NCBI GenBank assembly: GCA_030867875.1 | Contig: JAOWCC010001589.1 | Coordinates: forward strand, 80,995,537-81,059,536 | From: Actinernus sp. WN-2022 | Lineage: Eukaryota > Cnidaria > Anthozoa > Actiniaria > Actinernidae | Length of the DNA: 64,000 bases | Direction of reading: 5' to 3' | Part shown: positions 21,301 to 36,300 of the stretch, piece after piece | How the letters are laid out: the number at the start of each line of letters is the position of its first letter | Position numbering within the stretch: the first letter of the stretch is position 1 | Made by a program: the position numbers and the translations under genes | Notes under the pieces: model-generated | What the model was told of the DNA's origin: nothing | Database searches by the model: none | Seen by the model: the letters and a program-made list of their open reading frames with translations, nothing else

Positions 21301-24300
21301 CTACGAGACACTAAACGTGTTATTCTTTTTCTTTACGTAACAAACAGTGCAACACTAAGGCCTGGGTCCACATTAGCGGCATAAGCACAAACAACATACG
21401 CAGACGCAGTGTCGTATTTATCATTGGCGATGCTTGTTCTACGCCTACTCTGTGAGTCTTAAACTCGCCTTAACTCGCAATTAATGCAAAAACTGGAATT
21501 TTCTTAACTCGCCGCGAGTTAAAGAGCGTATTTCGTATGAGTGGACAGGTTACAGCAACTATGGCACGGTTACTGTATATACGGCATGCCGTGACATTGA
21601 GGGGGAGCCAGGGTGGCGCAGTGGTTAAGCGCTTCGCCTCTCACCTCTGTGGCCAAGGTTCGAATCCCGGACGCGACGCCATATGTAAGTTGAGTTTGTT
21701 GGTATCTCGCCCTTGCTCCGAGGGTTTTTCTCCGGGTTCTCCGGTTTTCCTCCCTCCTCAAAAAGCAACCTAAATTCGAATTCGACCCTGGAGTTCGTCG
21801 GAATACTTAAACATAAGCCTCTGGCTTGGGAGACCCGCGGTAACGGCTTCCTGTATCTTAGACGTAAAATAAACCATTTATTAATTTATTAAATGGTTTC
21901 CCCATTGTTACTGTCCCGTCTGATCCAATCAAATTACAGAGTTTCAGTACGGTAAAGTTACGGTACGGGTACGGTTATAGTACGGTTACACGGTACAGCT
22001 GCAGTATTGCCGAATTTCTTTCCCACTTGTTCTACTTACAGGTGTGAGATGAGAACAAGTGCTCGGCTAACGCTCTGAATTTCTAACGGGACCTAAATCA
22101 ACCATAGGGGCTGATCAAAGTCAGCTCCCGGCTAATCCACAGATCGAATTGGAATTTAGCGCATTGGGTTTTGTGGAGGGAGGAAAACCGGAGGACCAGA
22201 GAAAACCCCTCGGAGCAAGAGCGAAATACCAACAAACTCAACTCACATGCAGCACTGCGAACGGGAATCGAACCCAGGCCACAGAGGTGAGAGGCGAAGC
22301 GTTAACCACTGCGCCACCCCGTGCTAATGATCAATACATTATCATGTCTGCACGCGTACCACACAGCGGTCAAACGTCTGCGCATGTGTCAAAAGTCCTG
22401 CAACAACAACCTATTCCAAAACAAATTCAAAGCGAGCCGGCGGCCGTCACTGTTCACAAACCCGCTTTCAAACCTTGAGAACTTCTTTGGTAAATTACGA
22501 AACAGTTTGAAGTTTGTTCAATTTCCCGTCGACTGTGAAAATAAAAAGCTTAACTTTCACGTATTTTTCTTAACTTTTGGGGGTAGAAGTTCACTGTAAT
22601 ACGTTTTAAGGTAATTTTGCGCGGGAAATCTGACCGTAATACGCACGCGCAGATGTTTGACCGCTGTGTGCACGCGTACGTTGCTTGCGCTTCTGCTGAT
22701 GTTTCTTACTGCGACAAACATCTGTAAATACTTACATAGGGTTCAAGGAACAGAGACGGGTTATCGACCAATCCCCGCACCATACTGAGCAGTCTACCGA
22801 GTTGTTTCAGGTCATGACTGTAGGACTTCACCTAAACGGGTAACAAGAAAACAAACAACGGAGTGTGTTATCATATGGGACCAGATGTTCGAAGAAAGGG
22901 TAACGTTATCCCTAGGAATAGGATAGCGCTAACTCTGTAATTGGGATCTGTACAGTTTAACCTCGGGTTAGCGATGTAACCCAGAGGTAACGCTTTCCCT
23001 TGCTTCGAACTGGGCCCTAGAGTTAACGTGTAGATATACAATGTAGGAGAACATGAAATGACTATCAAGTTCAGTACAATTAATGTAGAAAGAAACCGTT
23101 ACTTGTTCCCCAGTGAATTCGAACCTAAAACTATGAAGAAGAAAAACTTGGTTGAAGAAAATGCTATGTTGTTCAGATGTACATCCCAAGCTGTTTCGAA
23201 TGAAGATGGCTATAAGATTAAAATGGAGTACAAATATTATTCTAGTACAGTTGACTCTCTCCTAAGCGGCCACCTCGGGGACGGAGGTAAGTGGCCGCTT
23301 ACGAGAGATGGCTGCTTACGAGAATATTCACCACAGGTGGCCCAAACCTATTGTAATTCAGTTTTATACCGGAAGTGATAATACAGTAGCCGATTCATAT
23401 ATTTCATTAAGAACTATTTTAATCTGATACAACGCATTCATAAAATTACATACCTCTTTATAAACTAATTAATTCTACAAAACTACTAATGCTTAATCTG
23501 TCATAGGTCTGTCATCGATCTCCGGGGTGGTCGCTTACGAGAGTAGAAAGACAATTAGAAAAGCCAAAAGGGAATCCCAAGAGGTGGCCGCGGCCGCTTA
23601 CGAGAGTGGTCGCTTACGAGAGATGCTAAATACAGTGTTTGACTACGAAATAAAATGGGACCTTGTGAAGGTGTCCGCTAACGGGAGATGGTCGCTTACG
23701 AGAGTGGCCGTTCAAAGAGAGTCAACTGTAGCTCAATTTTGGTCAGTGGTATTTTTGACCCACTCGAATCTTTACCATCCTTCATCAAAATACATTGTCC
23801 AGGCATAGGAGATTTTCCTTCATACTGCACAGAGTAGCGGATTTCCTTCAACATTCAGTTCAGTATAGTGGATCGGTTTTATGGAATAGTGTTATTTCTA
23901 ATGATCAGTCAATAGTAAATGTATATGCAGGACATAAGGATCTTGAGTGTTGTTTAAATAAATTAGCAGTGTTTGAGCAGTTCAAGTTTAACACTACATC
24001 TGCCTCTTCTACTTATGAGTCCACTCATTAACTGAGGCCTAGTATGAATTTATTGTATTTGAGAAAAACATTTTAGCAGCTCTAGTATTATTATTAGTAG
24101 TACTCTTAGCATCATCATTTTATTAGTAAGTTTAATTTAGTAATTTGAAGTTTATTTACTAAGTTATTGCATTTGAAAGTATTCTTAGTAATTTTTAGTA
24201 TTGTAAATAGATGTACAGTTAAATTATTCTTAGTAGTAGACACACTACCCCATAAGCGTTGTGCTTTAATCATAATCGTGTTTAAATAAAGGCAATCTAT

Positions 24301-27300
24301 CTATCTAGCTATAACAATGTCCTTCAATGCGAATGCAACTCACCCCAGAGGCAATAAAGTTCACAAAGTGAGCCAGAAGAGAGGAGATCTTTGGATTGGA
24401 TCTCAAGTCACTGAGAGCAGTCTGTAAAATAGAAATAAATAAATAATAATAAAAATAATAAATTAAATATAAAAGAAATAAAAAAAATACAAAAACAACA
24501 ATAATAATAATAACATTACTTTAAATCTACATGTATCTGGAGGTGGGGTGGGGGTGGTTGGTTCGTAGTGCAGAACTTGGACAATATTTGTATTAACCAA
24601 GGTTGTTTAACCCTACATGTTATCATACTGGGGTTCGCTTGTGAGATCTTTTAAAACCATATGCAACTTCAGAACCCTTAAATTACTAGAATTATGACTT
24701 ACATGTACATGTAAACATCGAAAAACACCATACACATTCCAGAGTGTCAAGCTAAACACCATTGTTTGGCTTGTTTGTTCTTTTGTATTTGCTCTGTAAT
24801 ATAATGTGTAGGGGTGGAGTAGTATAAAGAGGGCCCATTGGCAACTGTTATACTTTACCTTTGTGCACTTTTCACTGTCCCCAAGCACTGACTTAGTAAC
24901 TTGTTCATAATAAACAAGACACACCTTAAACACAAACAAAATGCAATTGAGAGAGGTTAAGAAACTAATTTCTTGAAAAAAGAAAAAAAGAAAAAAAATA
25001 TTACTACTATTTAAGCTTAAAATAATATAAAATAATATTTTAGTAGTAAATAACAGTAATAGTAGTAATAATAGTTCACTCTCAGCAGTAATAAAACACT
25101 ACAACAGAGAAATATTATTATAATTGTAAGCTTTTGTCATTTTGTATATTTTCTTATATTTGGCTCTGTGTGGTATTTTTATGCCATCAACATTACAAGT
25201 GAGTAAATATGCACATTAAAATACATGTACATAAGTGTTCTTAGCACTACTTTCTTTCTTCTACTTCCTTCGGTGATAAATCATAACAGTGGTGGATCTA
25301 GAGGGGTTCTAAGGGTTCCATGGAACCCCCCTTTCTGAATCCTAAACCATGTTCTTTACACTCAAAACATATTTTAACTGCCCTGAAAATGCAGGAAATA
25401 GCGTTTCAGAGCCTTAGAGGAACTCCCCTTTTCAAAATCCTGGATCCGCCACTGCATAATCAGGTATTATTTTGCATTGTGATGGCTTATTTTACAAACA
25501 TTTTTTCTCTATTAGACCTCAGTAGTCAACTTGTCTGTTTATTTGTTGTCCCATTTCAGACCACCTGACTTTCTCTTTAGTGCTTTTTTGTTTTTCTGTA
25601 TCCCAAGAGGAAATGGACCAATTTCTATAATTGGAAGCAAAGCAATGAATCCTCTGGAGAACTACATGTATGACGTGGTCTGAAATGGGGCAAAAAACAG
25701 GAAAGCTGACTACATGTAGGTCTACTCTCTTGAGTATTCCGACGCTATTAAAGTTTATTTCTAAGTTTGCAGACCGCATGACTGCAAGATAACATATTAT
25801 ATTTGATTCAGATATCAGCCCAAGTTTGACATCATCAGTCTCTTAATATACAATCATATATATGTATATTGCTAGTTGGAAATCACCTCTGATAGTGGTT
25901 TGTGCTGTGTTTCACTCTCACTCCCAACTGAATATCTACCTAAAAATACAGCAATTAAATTACAAATATCATGTTAGAAAATCTGATATAATAGAAAGAG
26001 TAGAGAATAGCAAAGCTCATGGTATTAAATAATAATAATAATTTTAATTGTTTTAAATATTGCAAGATAGATCGATTAAGAATTAGCATTCAAAAACTCA
26101 TGAATAATTCTTGAGGAAAAAAACAGAAGAATTGAATATTTAATGAGTGTTCCATAGATCTTTCAAAATCTGCCACAGACCTCTCGATTTTGCTTTCAAG
26201 AGGTTTTGCCCAGGCTTCTCAGCATGGGGCTAAACTGAAGCTGTGTGTAAACAAAAGGCCTGGGAATGAGGTTGGCCCTCAGCCATTTTGTATCCGCCCT
26301 CCCCATCCTAATTAATGACCAGTCCCTTGGCCTTAACTAGTAACACCGGTCATGGGTGAGCTCACTCAATGTTACAGGTGATAGTTGCTATGTTTGATTC
26401 AATTTACTCACAAAGTAAAGCAGATGAAATATATTTTTAAATATTTTACCTTGTCAAATATACTATTAAACTATTCCCTGGTGTCTCCATGTCTTTGATT
26501 ATAAGATGTATTTTAGGTATAGAAACCAAAACTCAATTTGTAAAACTTGTGAAACGTTGATTAATATTGACGCCATTTCCAGCAGTAAACCTATTAGCAG
26601 ATGCACGGTTCTTACGCTATGTTGAATTCCACTGACCAATGTCTGGCAATTAAGTGTTTGTTGATTAATATTGACGCCATTTCCAGCAGTAAACCTATTA
26701 GCAGATGCACGGTTCTTACGCTACGTTGAATTCCACTGACCAATGTCTGGCAATTAAGTGTTTGTTGTATGGCAATGATGTGGTCATTAAGTTTATCTTT
26801 TATTCATGATTTCACCATAAATAAAAGTAAGGAACCAGCCTCTAGGCAACCAGGAATAGATACATGTAGCTTTTTTTTTAAATCTCAATGGACCGAGACA
26901 AAAGCAAGTGAAGGAGCTGATAAAAGAGCCTGTCAATCAAGTGCAAGACCTACAATCGAAGGTTAAACTGCATTTTGTGATCAGGAAAATGAAACTACTT
27001 TGAGCCAGAAAGCAGGAAAATGCATCTGAGAGTCCAGCTACATGTACTTTTAAAAACATTCCCAGCACCCCTAGAAACTTGGGCCCATTCAGGCCCTCAT
27101 CACATTACGGGTGCAATGTCATAGAGGGGAGGTCAGCAGAAATTGGCCTTTAAATAAGGGAAGGCCAGTCAGCAACAATAATTCAATTATTTAACTTGGT
27201 TTTTCATGTATTATTTTGCACCAGTCCTGTTCACCCTCTAATTAATTACCAGCTGACTCTAAGCTAATAAGGTTAGCACACCAAAACCACAAACAGATCT

Positions 27301-30300
27301 AGAAGAAATACACATTCCAGGGTTCAAAATTAATGGTCCATGGTTTAATTAGTTGCCCCAAGACTATTTAGGTTGCCCTATAGCCCCTGTTCTGCACTAA
27401 ACACAGGAGAGGATCCGCTTATGATTTCGTTCAAAACACAGTCAAAGTCCAATTTCCTCACACGATAAGCGCTTGAAACTAAACAACACAAAACGAAAGG
27501 GAATTTTAACTTTCGTTACAACCAGCAATACTGAATCTGGAAAGAGTTCTAATGAAGCACTGGTATGTCAAACTAAAGTCAATCCACTGGCTTGCAGATG
27601 AACCTCTAATCTCCTATCGAAAGGGAAATCACAGAAGGACACACTAGTTGTGCACTCTAGAAATTCCCAAACAACAGACTGAGATTATTTTATCGGTTTA
27701 CACAACAATATCGATAAGTAGACGGTGAGGACTTCGCAACTTTATTCAACCTCGGCAACTTTGAACCGGGCCGTTCTGCGCGTTACCAAGGGAACTGTCT
27801 TGAAATAAAAAAAACTGGCAGACTGGGGCGAGTCATGGCACTTCGGCGAAGTAGACATCCAGATATCCTGAAATATCGATGCAATAGTCATTGTTAAGTG
27901 TGATTCCACTAATATTTTTCCTCCAACAAGTTAATAGAAGTCTCAACTAACTGTTGATCTTGTTTTGAAAAAGGAGTCGTAAACTTTAGAGTCGTAAACT
28001 ACACGGTGTTACGACTCCTTTGTCAAGTGGAGTCGTAAACTACACCTGATCCCAAAATGGCGCTCAACAACAGATGCTAGACGAAACATAACATTGAAAC
28101 TTCAATATCTTGTATTTTCTCTTCACTTTTGGGTCTGAAAACAAGCTTAGAAGATACACATATTACTTGTTGGTAAGTTTTAAGTGTCGGTAAATTCGTC
28201 AATATCTTGTCTTAGAAGATACACATATTAAGCTTATTAATTATTTACTTGTCGGTAGATTGTCGGCCGATTTCATATGGTTGTCGGTAGGTTGTCGGTG
28301 GAATTTACGTAGTTGTCGGTAGGTTGTCAGTCGACAACCTACCGACAACCTACCGAGTATACCTACCGACAACCTACCGACAACAACTTTTGGTACGTGA
28401 TTGTTCACTATTACCCACAAAGAACCATGTTTGGAGATACTGTGAGCTGCAAAAAAGCACTGGTAGCTCTGACTGGTAGCTCTTTGGTGTTATTTATTAT
28501 GTCTGTTCATGGAAACATCTGCATGGCTTCTTCTTTTGGTGTTTACTATGACATTATTATTGGACATTTTGGGATACTAGTTTTAGCTAAAGTGAACAAG
28601 TTGCACCATACCAACAGCATACCAACCACTTACCTGAACAGCTTACCGACTGTAAAGTGAACAAGTTGCACAGTAAATATGTTGTCGGTATAAGAGCCTG
28701 GCTTACCACTTACCAACAACTTACAGACAGCTTAGGTACCAACCACTTACCAACAGCTTAACAACCACTTACCAACAGCTTACCAACACAAATTTACCGA
28801 CCACATACCAACCACTTACCAACCACTTACCAACCACTTACCAACCACTTACCAACCACTTACCAACCACTTAGGGAGCAGGTCAAAATACATGCCCTCT
28901 CGATGGACCCATTTTGGGGTAGGAGGGTGGGGGCTGCTGCCAGCCATCTCCTCTGGAGAGAAAACTCAATATTAAAAATAATTTGTTCTTAAATATCTTT
29001 AAAACTAAAAGGCATAATCTAGAAACAAATGCACTGCATGTTTTGTCTTACGTTATCATTTAATTTTCTGTGTTAAAATTACCACTAGGCCCCCCAGAAT
29101 GGAAAATAGATGGTCAAAAATGGGGGATGGGGGTGGTACCCTGCGGTGACAGCTGTGACTCATGTTGAAAAAAATGGCTCCCCATCTCAAGCATGTGTTT
29201 TGACCTGCTTCCTACTGACCACTTACCAACAACATATTTACGGTGCAACTTGTTCACTTTAGCCTACTAGTTCCCTGGAAATTTTGGTTATCCAAGGGCA
29301 ACCAAGTAGGGACTTGGTTGCCCAAGCATAAATATGGTTATCTGGGACAACTGGACAACCCTTAATTTTGAACCAGGTCCTGCATCTATTCTTACCAACA
29401 CCAGGCTGAGCACTGTTTGCTGAAGGCCGAGTCCCTTCTATGCACAACCATTGAGCTGAAAGGAAAAGATAAACAAATTTCCAAAGTATGTAAGATACAC
29501 ATGCAGTTAACACCTCTGGACAACAGACCTTTAGAGCGGTTTTCAGTTGAGTGTAGTGAAACCAAATGCAAATTACCCACAGACAGCCAATCATAGGAGC
29601 GAGTAATCACAAGTAACTCATAAATGGCTTCCCTGTGAGCCAATGACAAACCAAAGAAAAACCAATTTGTGTTTGGTTTTACTTTGGATTCTGATTGGTT
29701 GGTTTACTTTCTCAGCCAATAGGAGAGCTTAGTAAACGCAAAATCAAAACACTTCCGACACTCAATCGAAATCCGCTCTATCGCACAGTGACCATGTTGC
29801 ATCTCAGGAGAATAAAAACCTTTGTTCTTGCACTTCTAAACTCAAGGCAGAGTGATTAGGCTGGAAGTGCAAAACCTATTGTTTGTAAATTAATTACCAA
29901 AACAAAGTTTATTGGATCAAATAGGAAAACAACAATGCCAACTTGTTTTGAAAGCACTGTATATATATAATTTATTCTAAATATTATATACATGTATGGT
30001 ACTAGACAGTACTAGTAGGCTAATAATGTGCACAGAGTTGGTGTACATTTGCGTTACTGGTACATCAATCGGATGAAATGAATGCCGCATTGAATGGCGT
30101 ATTTGAGGAAGAGCACATTAATGCGCATTTTATAGCTTGTACGATTTAAGGCGCGTTTTAGAGCACATTAAGGCACCTTTTAGGGTACGTTATGGCACAT
30201 TTTAAGGCGTTTAAGGCACATTATTTTTAGCACGTGTTAACACAATTAATTTCTCCTCTTTGAGTATTTGAATCCAGGTGATTTTGCCGTGATGAAAATG

Positions 30301-33300
30301 ATTTTGTCATAACTGAATTGATTTTGCCATAGTGAATATGATTTTGCTGTAGTGAAAATGATTTTGCTGTAATGAAAATGATTTTACCGTTATGAAAATG
30401 ATTTTACCGAAAATGATTTTAAATGATTTTGCTGTGACTGAATTGATTTGCTGTAATTCAATTCGATTTTGCTGTGAGCAAATTATTTTTGCAGTGATGA
30501 AAATGTTTTTGCTGTGATAAAAATGTTTTTGCCATGACACTTGTGGGCCACTGTATCACGTGACCTGTCTGATGTGAGCGGGCTGGGAAAACTGTCTGGC
30601 CCAAACTCGATTTGATGCTTGTTGTTTAGCTGTTATTAAAACAAACTAAGTAGTCGTATGATGTATTGACTGAGTTAGGTTGGGCCGAATGGAAAATATT
30701 TGGTTCTGGGTCATTTTGTACGTCATAACCTCGAGCCCCATATTTTCCCATCCAGCCCTCCCTCCCACTCAGTCAGTAAGTACCTCAATCTTCGTGTTTA
30801 TAACAGTTTTAGAGTAATATGATAATTTTTAGGACAAAAATCCAGTTAAATTTCAAAGCTTGAACAAAATGAATTCTACAAATGCATTCCAAGGGTGCAT
30901 TTAGATGGCACGTTTTACGGGGAGTTTAGGGCACATTTTACTTGGATTCAGGTGCATTTGAGAGCACATTTTAAGGTGCCTTTTATGGCAGGTTTTGACG
31001 TATCATACCCTTACGAAGAAAAACAAGATGAGACGTACATTGCTGTTTTCTCTGGAATATGGAGCTACTTTTGCTCCACTAATGCATATTTGCAAGGAAA
31101 GTACATTTCAAGCATTCTAAAAGTTAGAATGCATTCAATGTGCATTGCTTTGACATACATTTTATTAACCCTTTCCCTCCTGTGCCGCCTGTAACCGCCC
31201 AATATGAAGCATGTACCTGGAGAAAATTATTGCATCAAACCTAGACATGCTGGAAATATGATGTTGTGATATTATTTCAAGGAATGAATGACTTCAAAGT
31301 CAGAGCTATAACAGGGATCGCTTGATTCTCCCACTTTGGAGAAAAACGCATTTGTTTTGGACATCGTTGTTCGTTTCTTCGATTTTCGCAAATTTTGAGG
31401 AGCTGAAAATCGGCTCAAAAAAACCTTCCCATTCGCACTTGAAATCAAAAGCAAATACAAAATCACCACTCAGTCGTTACAGTACCTTGTTTAATCTTTC
31501 CAACCAGCAGGTTTGTTTGCACAAAACGCACCAAACGACTGTGAACCACGCCGATGTTTACACTGCATTTCACTCGACCACATTGACCTGCTCCCACCTC
31601 CAATTGCATGCTGGGTAATGGACAAAAATTTCACAAGGGGTTCCCCCCTCTGGGACTCCGGTAGGTTTTTTTTTAGAAGTCTTTTACCCCTACAACCAAG
31701 AGCGGTGATTTGGACTCAAGCCGTTGCTTTAAAGTGACAAAAACACATCCTAATAGGTTGAGCAGGGGTAAAAGACAGCCAACTGCAGGATTGCAAGGAT
31801 TTCAGTGAAGAATTTTTTCCTGTGTCTGAAAGCACAAACACAATGGAAAAACCCTGTAAAATCCCCTCACAAAGCCTACTAGAAGCAAATCAAGTACTTT
31901 TCAGCCATCCTCAGACTTAATGATGTCTTCAAGCTCTCTGACAGTGGCATATTTATCCAAAATTAGAGCTCATTTCATTAGAAACCCTACCGAAGCAGCC
32001 ATACCTACCGTCAACGAGTGAACAGAATTCTCCCAAATGGCATTGTGGGAAAAGTTTGAGCCCTCGGCTTCAAAAGTCAGCAGTATTTAACTGACCAGGG
32101 CTAGCCAAACTTGAACTGAGGGGGGAGGGTTGAGTTAGCACTCAGGATTTCACCAACTGAGCCGAACATGTCCAGTAGGGAAAGGGTTAAGTAAAAACTG
32201 ATATTTAATAAAAAAAATTGCAAAATACTCAATTCAATCCTTCTAGTATAATGCAGGGTCCACCATTTCTAACTACTAAAACACAGTTTAGTGGTTTGTA
32301 ATAATGCTTAACAAGAAAAATTGCCTTCAGAGTAGCTTAAATGATTAAAAGAGTCAGCACAAACGAACCCATGGAAGGGAATTGAAGGTGATGGAAACAA
32401 TTATTTTTGAGAAAAAACCAATGATTATATTCTTCCAGGGAAAAGTATATACGGCCAACCCTGTGCACATCAGCCGGTACACTGTAATATAATGTATTAT
32501 TTCCATGGCTTTTCCAAAAATAGGTCCACATTTGCAACCCTTAAGGCAACCATTTTATATTCTTTACTTGAAAAAGAAAGAAAGAAAAAAGTCATCTGAC
32601 CATTGCCAATAATATGTGATCTGATCTGATCGATCCAACTGGTCCAATTTTAATAAATGTTAAGATTCTATATCAATTAGCCGGTAATAAAACGAGCGGG
32701 GGACTGGAACCGAGTCAGTAAAACTAATTCAATTAATAACTAGTCAAAGTGAGCATTATTTTCCAAAAGAACAGATCAAACTTAGCTAGTCTGGAAAGTT
32801 TCGTGAACTTTGGCTCAATATTGACGATGCTAGAAGGCATCAAATGTGTCAATTTTCCCGTACAAACTCTCTTATTTTTTAACGTTGTCCCTCCAAACCA
32901 TACATTCATTGTAAAAAATTGGAGGGACAAAGAAATTTCAATTGCTTATAATTCAGACGAGATTCACTTGAATCACGTCAAACTTGGCACACATGCTAAT
33001 TTCAACATGCTCTATCATGTGATGAACTTAATTTTAGAATTAGAGTAATTCTGATAAACTCGGTCCCAGTCCCCTGCTCGTTTTGTTACCGGCCAATTCG
33101 TTAAATTCACAAAACGAAGATTGCTTACTTTTTTACTTGCCATTTATTCAGTTTTGTAATGATTAATCATCTCAAAGCTGTACATGTAAACCGCCTCCCA
33201 GTTAGCTCACTGGTTAAGCGCCTGAGCCTGTTGTGCACGAGGTCGACAGTTCAAACCCTGGCTGGACCAACACTAAGAGTCTTAAAATAACTGGGTAGAA

Positions 33301-36300
33301 GGTGCTGCCTTTGTGAAACAATTTCGTTCACGAGTTGCAAATGATTAGACCTTCGCATCTTCTCGGATAAGGATGTTAAATCGTACGCCCATCAGTGGAT
33401 GAAGAGCCACCTCGTGGATATGCCACTGATTAATCCCATTATATGACGACAAGAACGGCAGCAGCGACAATGACGACGACGATGACTACTACTTCTACTT
33501 CTACTACTACTACTTTTATTATTATTATTATTACACATACATGTAGGTGTTGTATACCTTTAACAGTTGTTTTACCAGGATCAGTTGGGATAACTGTCCC
33601 CAGAGCCAATTCACGAATGCAGATCTCTTTGTCTTCAACAAAGAAGATGTCTCCATCTTTTGTATTTGTGCTTCTAAAGGGCATTTCATCTACTGAACCA
33701 TAACCATAGACTGGCTGTAAAGGACACAAATATTACAGTTAGAAACTATTAAAGAGCTGTAAAACATGAAGTCATATGACTGTACATTTATTATAATTAG
33801 ATCCCACATACGTTTAAAACATGTACACTCATTATATTATTAGGCTAGACTATAGAATACCCGGCCACTTCAAAAGATCACTTGAAAACTGTGCTAAACT
33901 ATGCTAAATTCTCCATTATAGTGCAGGTATATGTAGGGTCATTCTATGAATGATTTGGAGTCGAAAATGGTTCATAACGAGCCAGACGCTCTTAGCAACC
34001 AATGTTTGACTCGGCACCCCGGAGAGATCGCAGACCAGAGTTCTGCGATATCTGCGGGGTCCTAGTCAACTCTCTACATTCCCATCAATTAAACGCAGCT
34101 TGAGTTATCTCTAATCCCTTTAACTATGACAGCCTTCGACGGCCACTAACTTAAGTTGAAATCAATCTTATTTTGGTAAACTTGCCTGAGACGCTAGAAA
34201 AAAATGAGTTCTATATCCCTGAAGCGCTCAGGCAGACTATAAGCTGCCAGGACTTCCCGCTGGATGAACCAACTGGGGATATAGAACAAACTTGAAATAA
34301 ATCTTATTTTGGTAAACTTGCCGGAGGCGCTAGAAAAAAAATAGTTCTATATCCCTGAAGCGCTCAGGCAGACTAAGCTGCCAGGACTTCCCGCTGGATG
34401 AACCAACTGAGGATATAGAACTAACTTGAAATAAATCTTATTTTAGTAAACTTGCCTGAGATTCTATATCCCTGAAGCGCTCAGGCAGACTAAGCTGCCA
34501 GGACTTCCCGCTGGATGAACCAACTGGGGATATAGAACAAACTTGAAATAAATCTTATTTTAGTAAACTTGCCGGAGATGCTAGATAGAAATGACTGAGT
34601 TCTATATCCCTGAAGCGCTCAGGCAGACTATTAGCTTCCAGGACTTCCCGCTGGATGAACCAACTGGGGATATAGAACTTTAGCTTGAAATATTAAGTCT
34701 TACTGGATTCTCTCCTTTCTAATGTAAATATGAGCATAATAACTCAGTAATAGTTAGGTTTTCTTTTAAATGGTGTTTCGGTTCCCACTGTCACGTTTCT
34801 CTGTCCTGTTTAGCTTTCATTTAATTGGCCGCATTTTTAGAAGGCTGTTCAACTCCGGTCTATTATGTTCGTCGCTTGAATCCTGAGTTAGGGGTACCGA
34901 AGTGTTCTTGGGTTGAAATCTGTAGCTTGAGCTTGTTTATTTCGTCTCGCAGGATCAATGTTTCCTCGTGGCTGCTTCTCAATTAAAACCTTGCAGTTAG
35001 CTGATTCTGTGTAAGCAATCATAAGACTTGGTTTGGCGGGAATTTCCTACCATGTAGATGTACGCCACTTTTTAGCACTACCACCTTCGCAAAGTCACTA
35101 ACGTTCAATCCAAGGCATAAATCCAAATTGTGTACTCCTAATAGCGCAGCTGATGCGGAGAAGCAAATTATACTGGTTTAGCCGTTGTGTAATCCATATA
35201 GAGTCGATTACTGCGAAACTCACCATTTTTCTCATCGACTAGTCTTTCGCAAAATCCTTCGGTTTCTCATATATATTTTGCTCCCAAGATTTATCTGTAC
35301 TCTTGTTGATGAAATGTCCAAGCTATAGAAATACTAATAACGACGGTCAGTTTGAAGCAAAATACTCTGCGCACAGCTTCAACATTCATCCTGGCTGTGA
35401 ATACGGACACTGAATGGCAGACTAAATCAGAAATAAAACAATGCATACCGGAATCAAAATTTAACTTCCCTACATCCCTGATATAATAATAATAATAATA
35501 ATAACTATTTATATAGCGCTGAATCCATTAATTGTCCTAAGCGCTTTACAAGAGTAAGTTAAAAAAAATACATTATGGCTATACAATTACAACTATATAA
35601 AAATTACATAATACGCGGAATAAAATTCTAAAAATTCTAAAAATATAAATATATTTATATAATAAAATAATATATATACAGTCAATGCCACAAAGGCTGT
35701 CCAGCAGAACACAATACAACACTACAATATCCATTGTTTTGGGCTATTGTCTAGACCAAGACAATAGGCCAAAACAATGGATATTAAAGCATTAGACTAT
35801 GCTAGCCAGGACTAGCTTTACTCACCTAACTGTCATACTCACTTAAAAGGTAAATAATTAAACAAAACCGCAAAATGTTATTCGATTTCTAAACTGTGAC
35901 GTCACTTCAATTAGCAACCAGACCTCACGCTGATTTGGATTTCTGATGATCTCTGGCTCGTTATGGTGTTTTTTTAAATTTCAGGGTATAGGTTTTTAGA
36001 GGGTTTGTATGAAAATTTGAGAAAATGATTTATTGACCCAAATGGCCGGGTATTCTATAATTGTTCCAAAAATTTGACCTATTTTGTCATGATAATTAAT
36101 TTATGTTCCATTTTTTTTCAAAATATGGATAAAACATCAAGGGAAATGCAGACTGAATGTTCAAGGATATTAGTAACATACATGTACATGTATATACTGT
36201 GTCTGTACAGTACCTCTATGCTACTCATCTGCATAGCTCTGTTAATATCTTCAATTGTCATTCTCCTCCTTTTGGCATGCTTCATAAACTGAGATGCAGT

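Noticed and set aside
33439..33729. A 96-residue minus-strand protein with a Val-rich tail
   Set aside because: Only the first part is real, as TAF6L exon 3. The Val-rich tail is intron microsatellite past the splice donor.
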